From assembly GCA_963803845.1 (NCBI GenBank), contig CAWDNZ010000004.1, forward strand, positions 496,001 through 560,000: 64,000 nucleotides of DNA, in the 5' to 3' direction. The position numbers and the translations under genes were made by a program. Positions 1 to 7,800 of the stretch are shown one piece after another (the first letter of the stretch is position 1; the number at the start of each line of letters is the position of its first letter). A model generated the notes under the pieces. It was not told where the DNA came from, made no database searches, and saw only the letters and a list, made by a program, of their open reading frames with translations. The DNA is from JABDIY01 sp963803845. GTDB taxonomy: Bacteria > Actinomycetota > Acidimicrobiia > Acidimicrobiales > SZUA-35.

Positions 1-1
1 A

Positions 2-610
2 CGGGAACAGCTGGCGAGAGAGCTGCACGACACCGTCGCCCACCACGTGTCGGCCATCGCGATCCAGGCTCAAGCCGGGCGTGCTGTGGCCGCAACCGAT
101 CCCGCCGCAGCGCTGACCTTCCTCGCCACTATCGAGGCGGAGGCAACGAGGACGCTGACCGAGATGCGAACCATGGTAGGGGCGCTGCGTGCCGGTCATG
201 AGCCCGAGTTGGCCCCACAACCCGGTGTGGCCGACATCGAACGCCTGGCCGCGAACTCGGCACAATTAGCGGTGACGGTCCACACGAGCGGTGACCTTGC
301 GGATCTCAGCCCGTCGGTCGATCGAGCGCTCTTCCGCCTCGCCCAGGAGTCGATAACAAACGCCACTCGACACGCCCGAAACGCCACCGGTGTGGCCGTG
401 TCGGTGGACGCCGATCAGTATCGGGTCCGACTCTCGGTGGTCGACGACGGCGAGCCTCGAAGCTTCGACGCCAGGCTCGACACCGGCTTCGGCCTGGTCG
501 GCATGACCGAGCGGGCGTCACTGCTCGGAGGAACGCTCAAGGCTGGACCAAATCCGCACCGCGGCTGGACCGTCAGCGCCGTGCTCCCCAAGACCGGTCG
601 GGCGACGTGA
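2..610 (+). CDS. Sensor histidine kinase, C-terminal part (5' end outside window)
   Basis: The reading frame is open from base 2, so the N-terminal sensor is missing. The fragment starts at the HisKA_3 dimerisation helix: REQLARELHDTVAHH carries the phospho-acceptor His at bases 26-28. A HATPase_c domain follows, with an N-box-like LAQESITNATRHA and G-box motifs VVDDG and GFGLVGMTERASLLGG. This is the NarL-type (DesK-like) kinase architecture. The stop overlaps the GTG of the next gene (GTGA), so the kinase is translationally coupled to its response regulator. It should autophosphorylate and pass phosphate to that regulator; the signal cannot be inferred because the input domain is cut off. 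Confidence 0.93.
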   Translation, partial: REQLARELHDTVAHHVSAIAIQAQAGRAVAATDPAAALTFLATIEAEATRTLTEMRTMVGALRAGHEPELAPQPGVADIERLAANSAQLAVTVHTSGDLADLSPSVDRALFRLAQESITNATRHARNATGVAVSVDADQYRVRLSVVDDGEPRSFDARLDTGFGLVGMTERASLLGGTLKAGPNPHRGWTVSAVLPKTGRAT

Positions 611-1266
611 GCGGCGTCATCAGGGTGGTCCTGGCAGACGATCAGGAACTGGTCCGGACCGGCCTGCGAATGATCTTGAACGCTCAGGCCGGCGTCGAGG
701 TCATCGGTGAGGCAGCCGATGGCCGCGAGGCTGTGGAGCTGGCTCGCCGCCTCCGACCCGATGTCTGCCTCTTCGACATTCGGATGCCGCACCTCGACGG
801 CATTGAGGCGACTCGGTTGCTGGCCGGCACCGACGTCGCCGAACCGATGGCCGTGGTCGTTATCACCACCTTCGACCTCGACGAGTACGTCCACGGTGCA
901 TTGAAGGCAGGCGCACGCGGGTTCCTGCTCAAGGACGCCGGCCCAGAGCTTCTGGTGCAGGCCATCCAGGCCGCCGCCAACGGTGATGCACTCATCGCCC
1001 CGAGCGTCACGGGCAGGCTTCTTCAGGCGTTCGCCGACACGCACAGCGGGCCCCCTGTGCAGCCAGTCGAGCCGCTGACCGGTCGCGAAGAGGAGGTCAT
1101 GCTGACCGTCGCGGCGGGTCGAACGAACGCCGAGATCGCAGCCGAGCTGCACATCAGCCTCAGCACGGTGAAGACCCACCTGGCCAGCTTGATGACCAAG
1201 CTCGGAGCGAGGAATCGCGTCGAGATTGCGATGTGGGCGTACGAGACGGGGCGCATCGGACGGTGA
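607..1266 (+). CDS. NarL/LuxR-family response regulator
   Basis: This 219-residue regulator has a receiver domain at about residues 5-120. The acidic pair is D11/D12, the phospho-acceptor is D57 (FDIRMP), the switch Thr is T87/T88 and the conserved Lys is K109 (LLKDAG). A GerE/LuxR helix-turn-helix lies at about 154-210 (LTGREEEVML, NAEIAAELHIS, STVKTHLASLMTKLGARNR). It overlaps the upstream kinase by 4 nt and is its evident partner. The regulon is unknown. The next feature downstream is a tRNA gene on the other strand. Confidence 0.95.
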   Translation: MSGVIRVVLADDQELVRTGLRMILNAQAGVEVIGEAADGREAVELARRLRPDVCLFDIRMPHLDGIEATRLLAGTDVAEPMAVVVITTFDLDEYVHGALKAGARGFLLKDAGPELLVQAIQAAANGDALIAPSVTGRLLQAFADTHSGPPVQPVEPLTGREEEVMLTVAAGRTNAEIAAELHISLSTVKTHLASLMTKLGARNRVEIAMWAYETGRIGR

Positions 1267-1308
1267 TCGATAAGTCGGGGCCAGGACGCAGCGCTGAGTG
1301 ACTTGCAC

Positions 1309-1383
1309 TGGTGCCCCTGGGCAGAATCGAACTGCCGCACACGGTTTAGGAAACCGATGCTCTATCCACTGAGCTACAGGGGC
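1309..1383 (-). tRNA. tRNA-Arg (anticodon CCU)
   Basis: The reverse strand folds as a complete cloverleaf. The 7-bp acceptor stem is GCCCCTG/CAGGGGC, the D-arm contains GCTC-AGTGGATA-GAGC, and the anticodon loop is TTCCTAA giving CCT. The T-arm is GGCAG-TTCGATT-CTGCC with discriminator A. The 3' CCA is encoded (bases 1309-1311). It reads AGG arginine codons. It lies alone between two two-component systems and opposes both in direction. Confidence 0.96.
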
Positions 1384-1760
1384 CTTACAACGTTTTACCA
1401 GTTCACAGGCTTGGTTGTGAGTGGTTGGCGCTCCCCGAACGAGCCGGGGCCATGAAAGGACCATGGCGTCCTCAGAAACCGAAGGAATCCGAGCAGTCGC
1501 AAGGATATCGCCAAGGCCATCGGTGAGGGGACTTGTTCGGCACGGGGACAAGATGTCTGCAGTATCGAAGATGGTCGTGACTGGCCCGGCTAACGGTCAT
1601 GAGGCGGTGGTGACTTGAGGCGTTCTCGTTGTTCGACAAGTTGGGGATCGGTCCATTGCGAATGTTCTGCGTCGGACCATTCGCAATTTGGCCGAAGTTC
1701 CAGCATGCCGCCACCGTATTCCCGCGGCGGCTGGGCTTCAATCTCCCATCGCTTCGGCCG
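1384..1760. other. Intergenic region between tRNA-Arg and second kinase
   Basis: No convincing gene was seen. A 51-codon frame at 1463-1618 has an AAAGGA two bases before its ATG, but the protein is featureless and I do not call it. The notable structure is a perfect 10-bp inverted repeat at 1655-1687. The kinase frame stays open back to a TTG at 1629, but the N-terminus it would add (residues 1-44) is not kinase-like. Confidence 0.4.
1655..1687. repeat. Perfect inverted repeat, possible operator
   Basis: ATTGCGAATG at 1655-1664 is repeated exactly as its reverse complement CATTCGCAAT at 1678-1687, with a 13-nt spacer. There is no T-run after it, so a Rho-independent terminator is unlikely. 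It lies about 75 bp upstream of the ATG chosen for the kinase at 1761, which fits an operator or 5' UTR hairpin controlling that two-component operon. The role is inferred from position only. Confidence 0.4.
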
Positions 1761-3095
1761 ATGGCACAGGTGATGACCAGCCGGCTCCCAAAAGACTTGA
1801 AATGGTGGCGCCGACCGCTTGTGCAGTTCTCTGTCGTCGCCATTTTGACGCTTGCCGCGGTTGCGGGAGGAGCGGTCTGGGCATCCCAACGCGCTGGATA
1901 CCGTGAGGCGCTGGTTGAGGCGCAGATCGTGACGGCAGGTACAGCTCGCACGCTAATCCTTCCGCAGATGAGCGACGAACTGATTCAAGGTGATCCAGAG
2001 GCCCTCGCCGAACTTGACCGGGTAGTCCGTGAACGGCTTCTTGACGACTCGATCGTGCGGGTCAAACTTTGGACCTCGAGTGGCAAGGTTCTGTACTCTG
2101 ACGAGCCTCGATTGATCGGAGAGATCTACGAGAGCGAAGCGAGGCATCTGGAGCCGCTGGGACAGGCAGTGGCGGAGAGCCCGGAGCCGGGACGTATCTT
2201 CCAAGATGACCTAGCAGAGCCGGAGAACCGCTTCGAACGGAGTCTTGGACCTTTGTTGGAGGTCTACCTTCCGTTTGAGGGACATGATCAAGAGACTTAT
2301 TTGTTGGAGATCTACTTTACCGACCGATTTGTGAGTGAAGCCGCCCGTCGGATTCGATCGACCATCCTGCCGATCACGCTCGGAAGTCTCACCGTGGCGG
2401 GGACGTTCACGATGTTGTTGGCTGCTCGGCTCAGTGGCCGAATGGAGCAGTATCGAGTTGAGCGAGAGCTTCTTCTCGTTCGCGCTGTTGATGCGTCCGT
2501 CAACGAGCGGCGGCGAATCGCGGCGGACCTCCACGACGGGGTAATTCAGGACGTGTCCGGAACACTCATCCTGATGCGAGCCGCTCAGAACGCCGCTGGA
2601 ACCCAAAACCACGTGCTTACCGAAAGACTGAAGAAGGCGTCCGACGGTTTGAATCATTCACTCCAATCGCTGCGAAGCCTGGCGATTGAAATCCACCCGC
2701 CGGACCTTGCCGAGATCGGGCTGACTGCAGCCTTAGAGGCGTTGGCCGAGAGGAGTCGTCATCGCTACGCGCTGGATATTCAATTGCAGGTATTGGACCG
2801 CATCGATGACAATGAAGTGCAGCGCCTGATCTTCCGGTTCGTGAACGAGGGAATCAAGAACGTAGCCAAACACGCGGACGCACGGTCGGTTGATGTGCGA
2901 GTGGAAAAATCCTCCGGGCAGATCACAGTCAGCGTGGAAGACGATGGGCGGGGTTTCACCCCAGCGGGTCACAACGAGGGTGGGGGGATGGGATTGCGTC
3001 TCCTCGGTGAACTGGCCGCCGAGATCGACGCAACGATTTCGCTTGATCCCAGACCGGAACGAGGAATGTCGCTGACACTGAAGGTGCCCCAATGA
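1761..3095 (+). CDS. Membrane sensor histidine kinase (HisKA_3 type)
   Basis: This is a 444-residue kinase using ATG 1761. An upstream in-frame TTG at 1629 would add 44 residues and swallow the inverted repeat, so I prefer 1761. It has an N-terminal membrane helix (VQFSVVAILTLAAVAGGAVW) and an extracytoplasmic segment of about 140 residues. A second helix follows (ITLGSLTVAGTFTMLLAA), then HisKA_3 with RRRIAADLHDGVIQ (phospho-His about residue 258), and HATPase_c ending DDGRGF and GGGMGLRLLGELAAEID. The stop overlaps the next ATG (ATGA), so it is coupled to the response regulator. The extracytoplasmic domain suggests an external signal, not identified. Confidence 0.92.
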   Translation: MAQVMTSRLPKDLKWWRRPLVQFSVVAILTLAAVAGGAVWASQRAGYREALVEAQIVTAGTARTLILPQMSDELIQGDPEALAELDRVVRERLLDDSIVRVKLWTSSGKVLYSDEPRLIGEIYESEARHLEPLGQAVAESPEPGRIFQDDLAEPENRFERSLGPLLEVYLPFEGHDQETYLLEIYFTDRFVSEAARRIRSTILPITLGSLTVAGTFTMLLAARLSGRMEQYRVERELLLVRAVDASVNERRRIAADLHDGVIQDVSGTLILMRAAQNAAGTQNHVLTERLKKASDGLNHSLQSLRSLAIEIHPPDLAEIGLTAALEALAERSRHRYALDIQLQVLDRIDDNEVQRLIFRFVNEGIKNVAKHADARSVDVRVEKSSGQITVSVEDDGRGFTPAGHNEGGGMGLRLLGELAAEIDATISLDPRPERGMSLTLKVPQ

Positions 3096-3721
3096 TTAAC
3101 GTGCTGATTGCCGACGATCACCACATTGTGCGCGCAGGAATCCAAGCCGTGTTGGACGATGCAGAAGACGTGACCCTGGTTGGCATCGCGGAAAACGGGA
3201 CCCAAGCGATAAGCCTGGCCGTCGATCTTGCGCCCGACGTGATCCTGATGGACCTGAGTATGACGCCGACAAACGGCATCGAAGCAGCCAAGCAGATCCT
3301 CTCAGTCAATCCAAAAATTGCGATCGTAGCCCTTACGGCAAACCGTGAACATCACCGTGTATTGGCCAGCCTGGATGCCGGAATGATCGGCTATCTCGTG
3401 AAAGACGCGCCGCCCGACGACATTCTTCGGGCCGTGCGTGATGCGTCGGTGGGGTCCACCTATCTCGACAGCGTTGCGGCCAGGGCACTCGTTCGGTCTC
3501 GAACGTCCTCGGTTGAACTGACTTCGCGAGAGTCTGAAATTCTTGAGCTGGTCGGTCTTGGCCTTACCAATCGTCAGATCTCCACTCGGCTGGGGATCGC
3601 AGATCGCACGGTCAAGAACCATCTCACCAAAGTGTTCGCAACCATCGGTGTGTCTGATCGGGCCAGCGCCGGAAAGTGGATGCGGGAGCGCAACTCTAAG
3701 ATCGAGGAGAACTACCCATAG
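3092..3721 (+). CDS. NarL/LuxR-family response regulator
   Basis: A 209-residue regulator partnered with the kinase it overlaps by 4 nt. The receiver has acidic residues at D8/D9, phospho-acceptor D54 (LMDLSM), switch Thr T82 and Lys K104 (YLVKDAP). The LuxR-type helix-turn-helix at about 140-198 includes LTSRESEILELVGLGLTNRQ and DRTVKNHLTKVFATIGVSDR. Shortly after the stop there are two copies of AGTACCCA (3730-3737 and 3754-3761), which could be regulatory sites for the MarR gene downstream; that is speculative. Confidence 0.94.
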   Translation: MINVLIADDHHIVRAGIQAVLDDAEDVTLVGIAENGTQAISLAVDLAPDVILMDLSMTPTNGIEAAKQILSVNPKIAIVALTANREHHRVLASLDAGMIGYLVKDAPPDDILRAVRDASVGSTYLDSVAARALVRSRTSSVELTSRESEILELVGLGLTNRQISTRLGIADRTVKNHLTKVFATIGVSDRASAGKWMRERNSKIEENYP

Positions 3722-3818
3722 GCGGTCCTAGTACCCATGTCCCATGGCGCCTCAGTACCCACCCTGGCCCACAATCTTAAATATGAAAACAGGATGGCGA
3801 GAAGCCTCAGATGGCGAT

Positions 3819-4391
3819 ATGGCAGGCCGCATCCCCGCAAGGATCAGCAAGACGAATCTCAGCGACGCCGGAAACGTACGAGGAGACCAACGGCTTCTCG
3901 GGACCGGCCGACATTTGGGATCGGTGCAACTCCGTGTCTGGACTCGATTCCTTGATTCGTCGAGGCTGCTCGAAGAGAATATCGCCCGGCATTTGGCCGA
4001 CGAGCATTCGATCTCTCACCGGGAGTACGAGATCCTGGTCCGACTGGACGGAAACGGCGGCGGAATGCGGATGTCGGTTCTTGCCGAACAGATCGTGGCA
4101 TCGGCTCCGCTGGTGACCCAAACGGTGGACCGGCTGGTCAAGCGAGGATTCGTGGTTCGCCAGCGACCGGGCGACGACAGCCGTGGATCCGAGGCGGTGC
4201 TGACCGAAACCGGATCAGCCAAGCTGCTTCACGTTTCTCGTGAGCACGCACTCCTCATCGAGCGCTTCCTGTTGGATGCCATGGACAAGCGAACAGCGGT
4301 CGTGATTGGCGACATCCTCGACGAGGTGTCGGGTCACCTGCGTACCCACCGCAAGGGCGACCACTGTGAGCTTTGTGCCGTCGAGCCCTAA
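3819..4391 (+). CDS. MarR-family transcriptional regulator
   Basis: The family core runs from about base 3915 (GSVQLRVWTRFLDSSRLLEE) to about residue 170 of the protein. It includes the winged-helix SHREYEILVRL, RMSVLAEQIVASAPLVTQTV, DRLVKRGFV and the wing RQRPGDDSRGSEAVLTETG. The closest architecture is the short MarR group of about 150-165 residues. The start is uncertain: the frame is open to 3744, with ATGs at 3783 and 3819 and a GTG at 3924 that begins just at the core. The region before 3915 does not look conserved. The C-terminus HCELCAVEP holds two cysteines of unknown role. The next gene is about 500 bp away. Confidence 0.8.
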   Translation: MAGRIPARISKTNLSDAGNVRGDQRLLGTGRHLGSVQLRVWTRFLDSSRLLEENIARHLADEHSISHREYEILVRLDGNGGGMRMSVLAEQIVASAPLVTQTVDRLVKRGFVVRQRPGDDSRGSEAVLTETGSAKLLHVSREHALLIERFLLDAMDKRTAVVIGDILDEVSGHLRTHRKGDHCELCAVEP

Positions 4392-4895
4392 CGCGGCAGG
4401 ACCAAAACACTCAGTCCCAAAGCACGGGTAACGGCGCGAGCACCGGATCTTAAAGGTGCCTGTGATGCGAGGGAGAGAACGAGGTAAGTCTGAATGGAAC
4501 CTCCCCCGCTTATCACAGGAGGTCGCCCGTGGACGGTGCCTTATCTAGATGATAACGGCGAAAGTATTGTTTGCATAGGATTGTTAATTAATTAAGCTTG
4601 ACCGACTATCTTGCGAGCAAACTAACCACCTACGGCAGTCCTTAATACGAGTTGAAATACTTGTTTAGATTGCAAGCAAAATTTGGACGGCGGTGCCCTT
4701 TGACCTGGACCTAGCCACGATCTCGGTTAAACATTTAAATGGGTTTCATGTGTGCCAAGCCATCAGTTTAAATTCGAATAGTTTCGGATCGCGCCATCTC
4801 TCAGTTTTCCAAAGAATCTTCGGAGGTTGATTCCCTACAAATAGGTCTCTTGTCAGACTTCCGCATATCGGCGGATCAACAGAGGGATTGAAATA
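4392..4895. other. Long AT-rich leader upstream of the peroxidase-RTX gene
   Basis: No coding frame was seen in these 504 bp. From about 4540 the sequence is strikingly AT-rich compared with both neighbours (runs such as TTAATTAATTAAG and ATTTAAAT). Two TTGC-N2-GCAA dyads lie within it. It ends with an SD-like AGAGGG at 4881-4886, nine bases before the GTG start at 4896. The length and composition suggest a heavily regulated promoter or a long 5' UTR. Confidence 0.55.
4611..4681. promoter_or_regulatory. Pair of TTGC-N2-GCAA dyads
   Basis: TTGCGAGCAAA at 4611-4621 and TTGCAAGCAAAA at 4670-4681 are near-identical and each contains the small palindrome TTGC-N2-GCAA. Their start points are 59 nt apart, in the AT-rich region before the peroxidase gene. 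Paired dyads in a promoter region can be repressor or activator sites. No protein is assigned. Confidence 0.35.
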
Positions 4896-7800
4896 GTGGA
4901 CACGATCAAACGGAGGGATTCAGCGAGAATCCATCTCACTACGAAGAAGACGAAGCGCCGCTCGCGGCTGGGTTCCCCCCAGCGGCTACTGGCGATCTTC
5001 CTGGGCTGTGCACTGCTGCCGCTCACTGCTAGTCCGGTCTCTGCGGCGAATCCCATGCCGTGGGAAGGCTTCGACCGTGAAACGAATGCTGTCGGCCAAG
5101 GCTTCTTTGTGAGCCCAGACGACCTCGACTTCATCCTCGAGCAGATCAAGATCTCCGAGGCCCATGTGGCGGCCGGTCCCGGGCCAGCCAACGATCCCTA
5201 CAACTGTGCGGCCCTCATCGGTGGCCCAGGTACCATCCCGGCCGGCAACAATGCTGTGGAGCTTCCGTTCGGACTGCGCGTCCTGGACGGATCGTGCAAC
5301 AACCTTCTTCCAGGCAACGAAGGATGGGGCGCCGCGAACGAGGAGTTCATTCACCTGATCCCGCCCGTCTTCGCCGACGCCGAAGACTTCGATCCCGACG
5401 GCCCCGGAGGTGCACCAGCAACGCCCACCACCTACAACAGCTCTAACCCGGGCACCGGCGGATATATCATCGACAGCCGCCCCCGAACTGTGTCCAACCT
5501 GATCGTCGACCAGACCCCCGGCAACCCGGCAGCACTGGCTGCAGGTGGTGGTGTGAACGCAACAGTGACCGCCAGAAACGATGTAGTTATTGAAAACGAA
5601 AGCACCGACGAGGGCCTCGGGGCTCCGTTCAACGACATGCTTACGTTCTTCGGGCAGTTCTTCGACCACGGTCTTGACCTCAAGACCACGAACTCGGAAT
5701 TCGTTTATGTCCCGCTCAACAGTGACGATCCGCTGTACACGCCTGGTTCACCGCTCAACTTCATGCTTCTGTCGAGGACCACAACTCCTGGATCAGAGCC
5801 GTTGAACCGGACCACACCGTACGTTGATCAGAATCAGACCTATGGGTCCCATCCGTCCAAGCAGGTCTTCCTGCGGGAATATGAGACCAACCTTGCTGGC
5901 GAACCGGTTTCCACCGGCCGCCTGATTGTGAACTCGACATTCGGAACAGGGATGGCAACGTGGACCGACGCTAAGTCCCAAGCCGCCACCCTTCTAGGAA
6001 TCCAGCTGGACGACAGCGATGTTGGGCGCGTTCCCATGATCGCTACTGATGTCTACGGCAAATTCATTCCGGGCCCCAACGGTCTCCCCCAGTTGGTCAC
6101 AGCCGACGGTCTTGTTGAAGGCAACCTCACCACACCGGTTCTGGCCTCCACGGCCCTTCCCACCGGACACGGGTTCATACTGGATATCTCCAACCATGCC
6201 GCCCCCGGTGACTTTGATCTAGATGGCCCGTTCGTTACCGGTGTGCCAGGGATGGAAGGAACAAAAACTCCTGACCTTGACCCCGGAACCACCAGCGACG
6301 GCGACCCCACCACATACGACGACGAAATGCTCGGCGCTCACTTTATGGCCGGCGACGGTCGGGTGAACGAGAATATCGCTCTCACCTCAGTGCACCATGT
6401 GTTCCACAGCGAGCACAACCGCCTCCAGGCGGATATCAAGGACGTCCTCACCACCCAGGACCCCGGCAAGCTTGTTGAGTGGCAAATCAGTCCCAACGTC
6501 TGGAACGGTGAACGTCTGTTCCAAGCCGCAAAGCTGATCACCGAGATGGAGTACCAGCACCTGGCGTTTGAAGAGTTCGCCAGAACCATCAGCCCCGATG
6601 TGAATCCTTTCGCCGGGTATGACACCAGCATCAACGCCGCGATCACGGCCGAGTTCGCCCACAGCGTTTACCGCTTTGGTCACTCGATGCTGAACGATGA
6701 GGTTGCCCGGTTCGACGAGAACGGTGTGGCCGACAACATCGGTCTCATCGATGCCTTCCTGAACCCAATCGCATTCCAGGCCGGTTATGCGGATCCCGAT
6801 GATGCCGCGGGAGCAGTCTTCCGTGGTGGCACAGCCCAGATTGGCCAGGAGATCGATGAGTTCGTGGTGGAAGCGCTGCGCAACAACTTGCTCGGCCTGC
6901 CATTGGATCTCGCGACCATCAACATGGCTCGAGGCCGAGAAGCTGGCGTTTCACCACTCAACCCCACTCGGCGTGCGCTTTATGCATCCACGAACAGTGC
7001 TCAGCTCGAGCCGTACCCCAACTGGTTCGAATTCGGGTTGGACCTGACCCACCAGGACTCCCTGACCAACTTTGTAGCCGCCTACGGTTCACACCCGTTC
7101 ATCATGAGCTACGACAACTTGGTTGACGCCCCCGGCTCGCTCGCAGCCCGCCGGGAAGCAGCAACGATCATCGTGAATAACCTTCCGGGTGCTCCCGTCG
7201 ACGCTGCCGACTTCATGTTCGGTACCGGTGCGTGGGTAACCCCTGGTGGCAATCACGTCACTACCGAGACCATCACCGGCCTCGACAGTGTTGACCTGTG
7301 GGCCGGTGGCCTGGCTGAAGCCAAGTATTCCTTCGGTCCAAAGCTTGGGTCAACGTTCAACCACATCTTCGAAAAGCAGATGGAGAACCTCCAGGACGGC
7401 GACCGCTTGTACTACTTGCATCGTCTCGCTGGTGTGAACCTGCTTGCGTCGCTCGAGGGCAACTCGTTTGCCGAGCTGATTGAGCGGAACACCACCGCTA
7501 CCAACCTGCCTGCAGATGTGTTCACTCGACCCAACTACATCTTTGATGTCGGCTACCAGAATGGCCCCAACGGCAACCCGACGGGAATTGTCGACGATCC
7601 GAACACGCCGTACGACGAGACGACCGATGACGGACTCGGCGGTTTGCCCCTACTGATCCGTCTGCCCGACGGAACGGTTCGTTTCCCCCATGAGGGAGTA
7701 CACACCAACATGTTTGGCGGCGACGGTCCGGACCGGATTCATACCGGTCTGGAAAACGACACCGTCCGAGGTGGCGCCGGTAACGACTTCCTTGAAGGCG

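Noticed and set aside
415..1551. Long minus-strand open frame (378 codons) across the first response regulator and tRNA
   Set aside because: It is antisense to a clear kinase/regulator pair and runs through a tRNA gene; the protein has no domain. High GC produces such shadows.
1463..1618. Possible 51-residue gene with AAAGGA before its ATG
   Set aside because: The site is only two bases from the ATG, the protein is featureless, and nothing in the context supports it.
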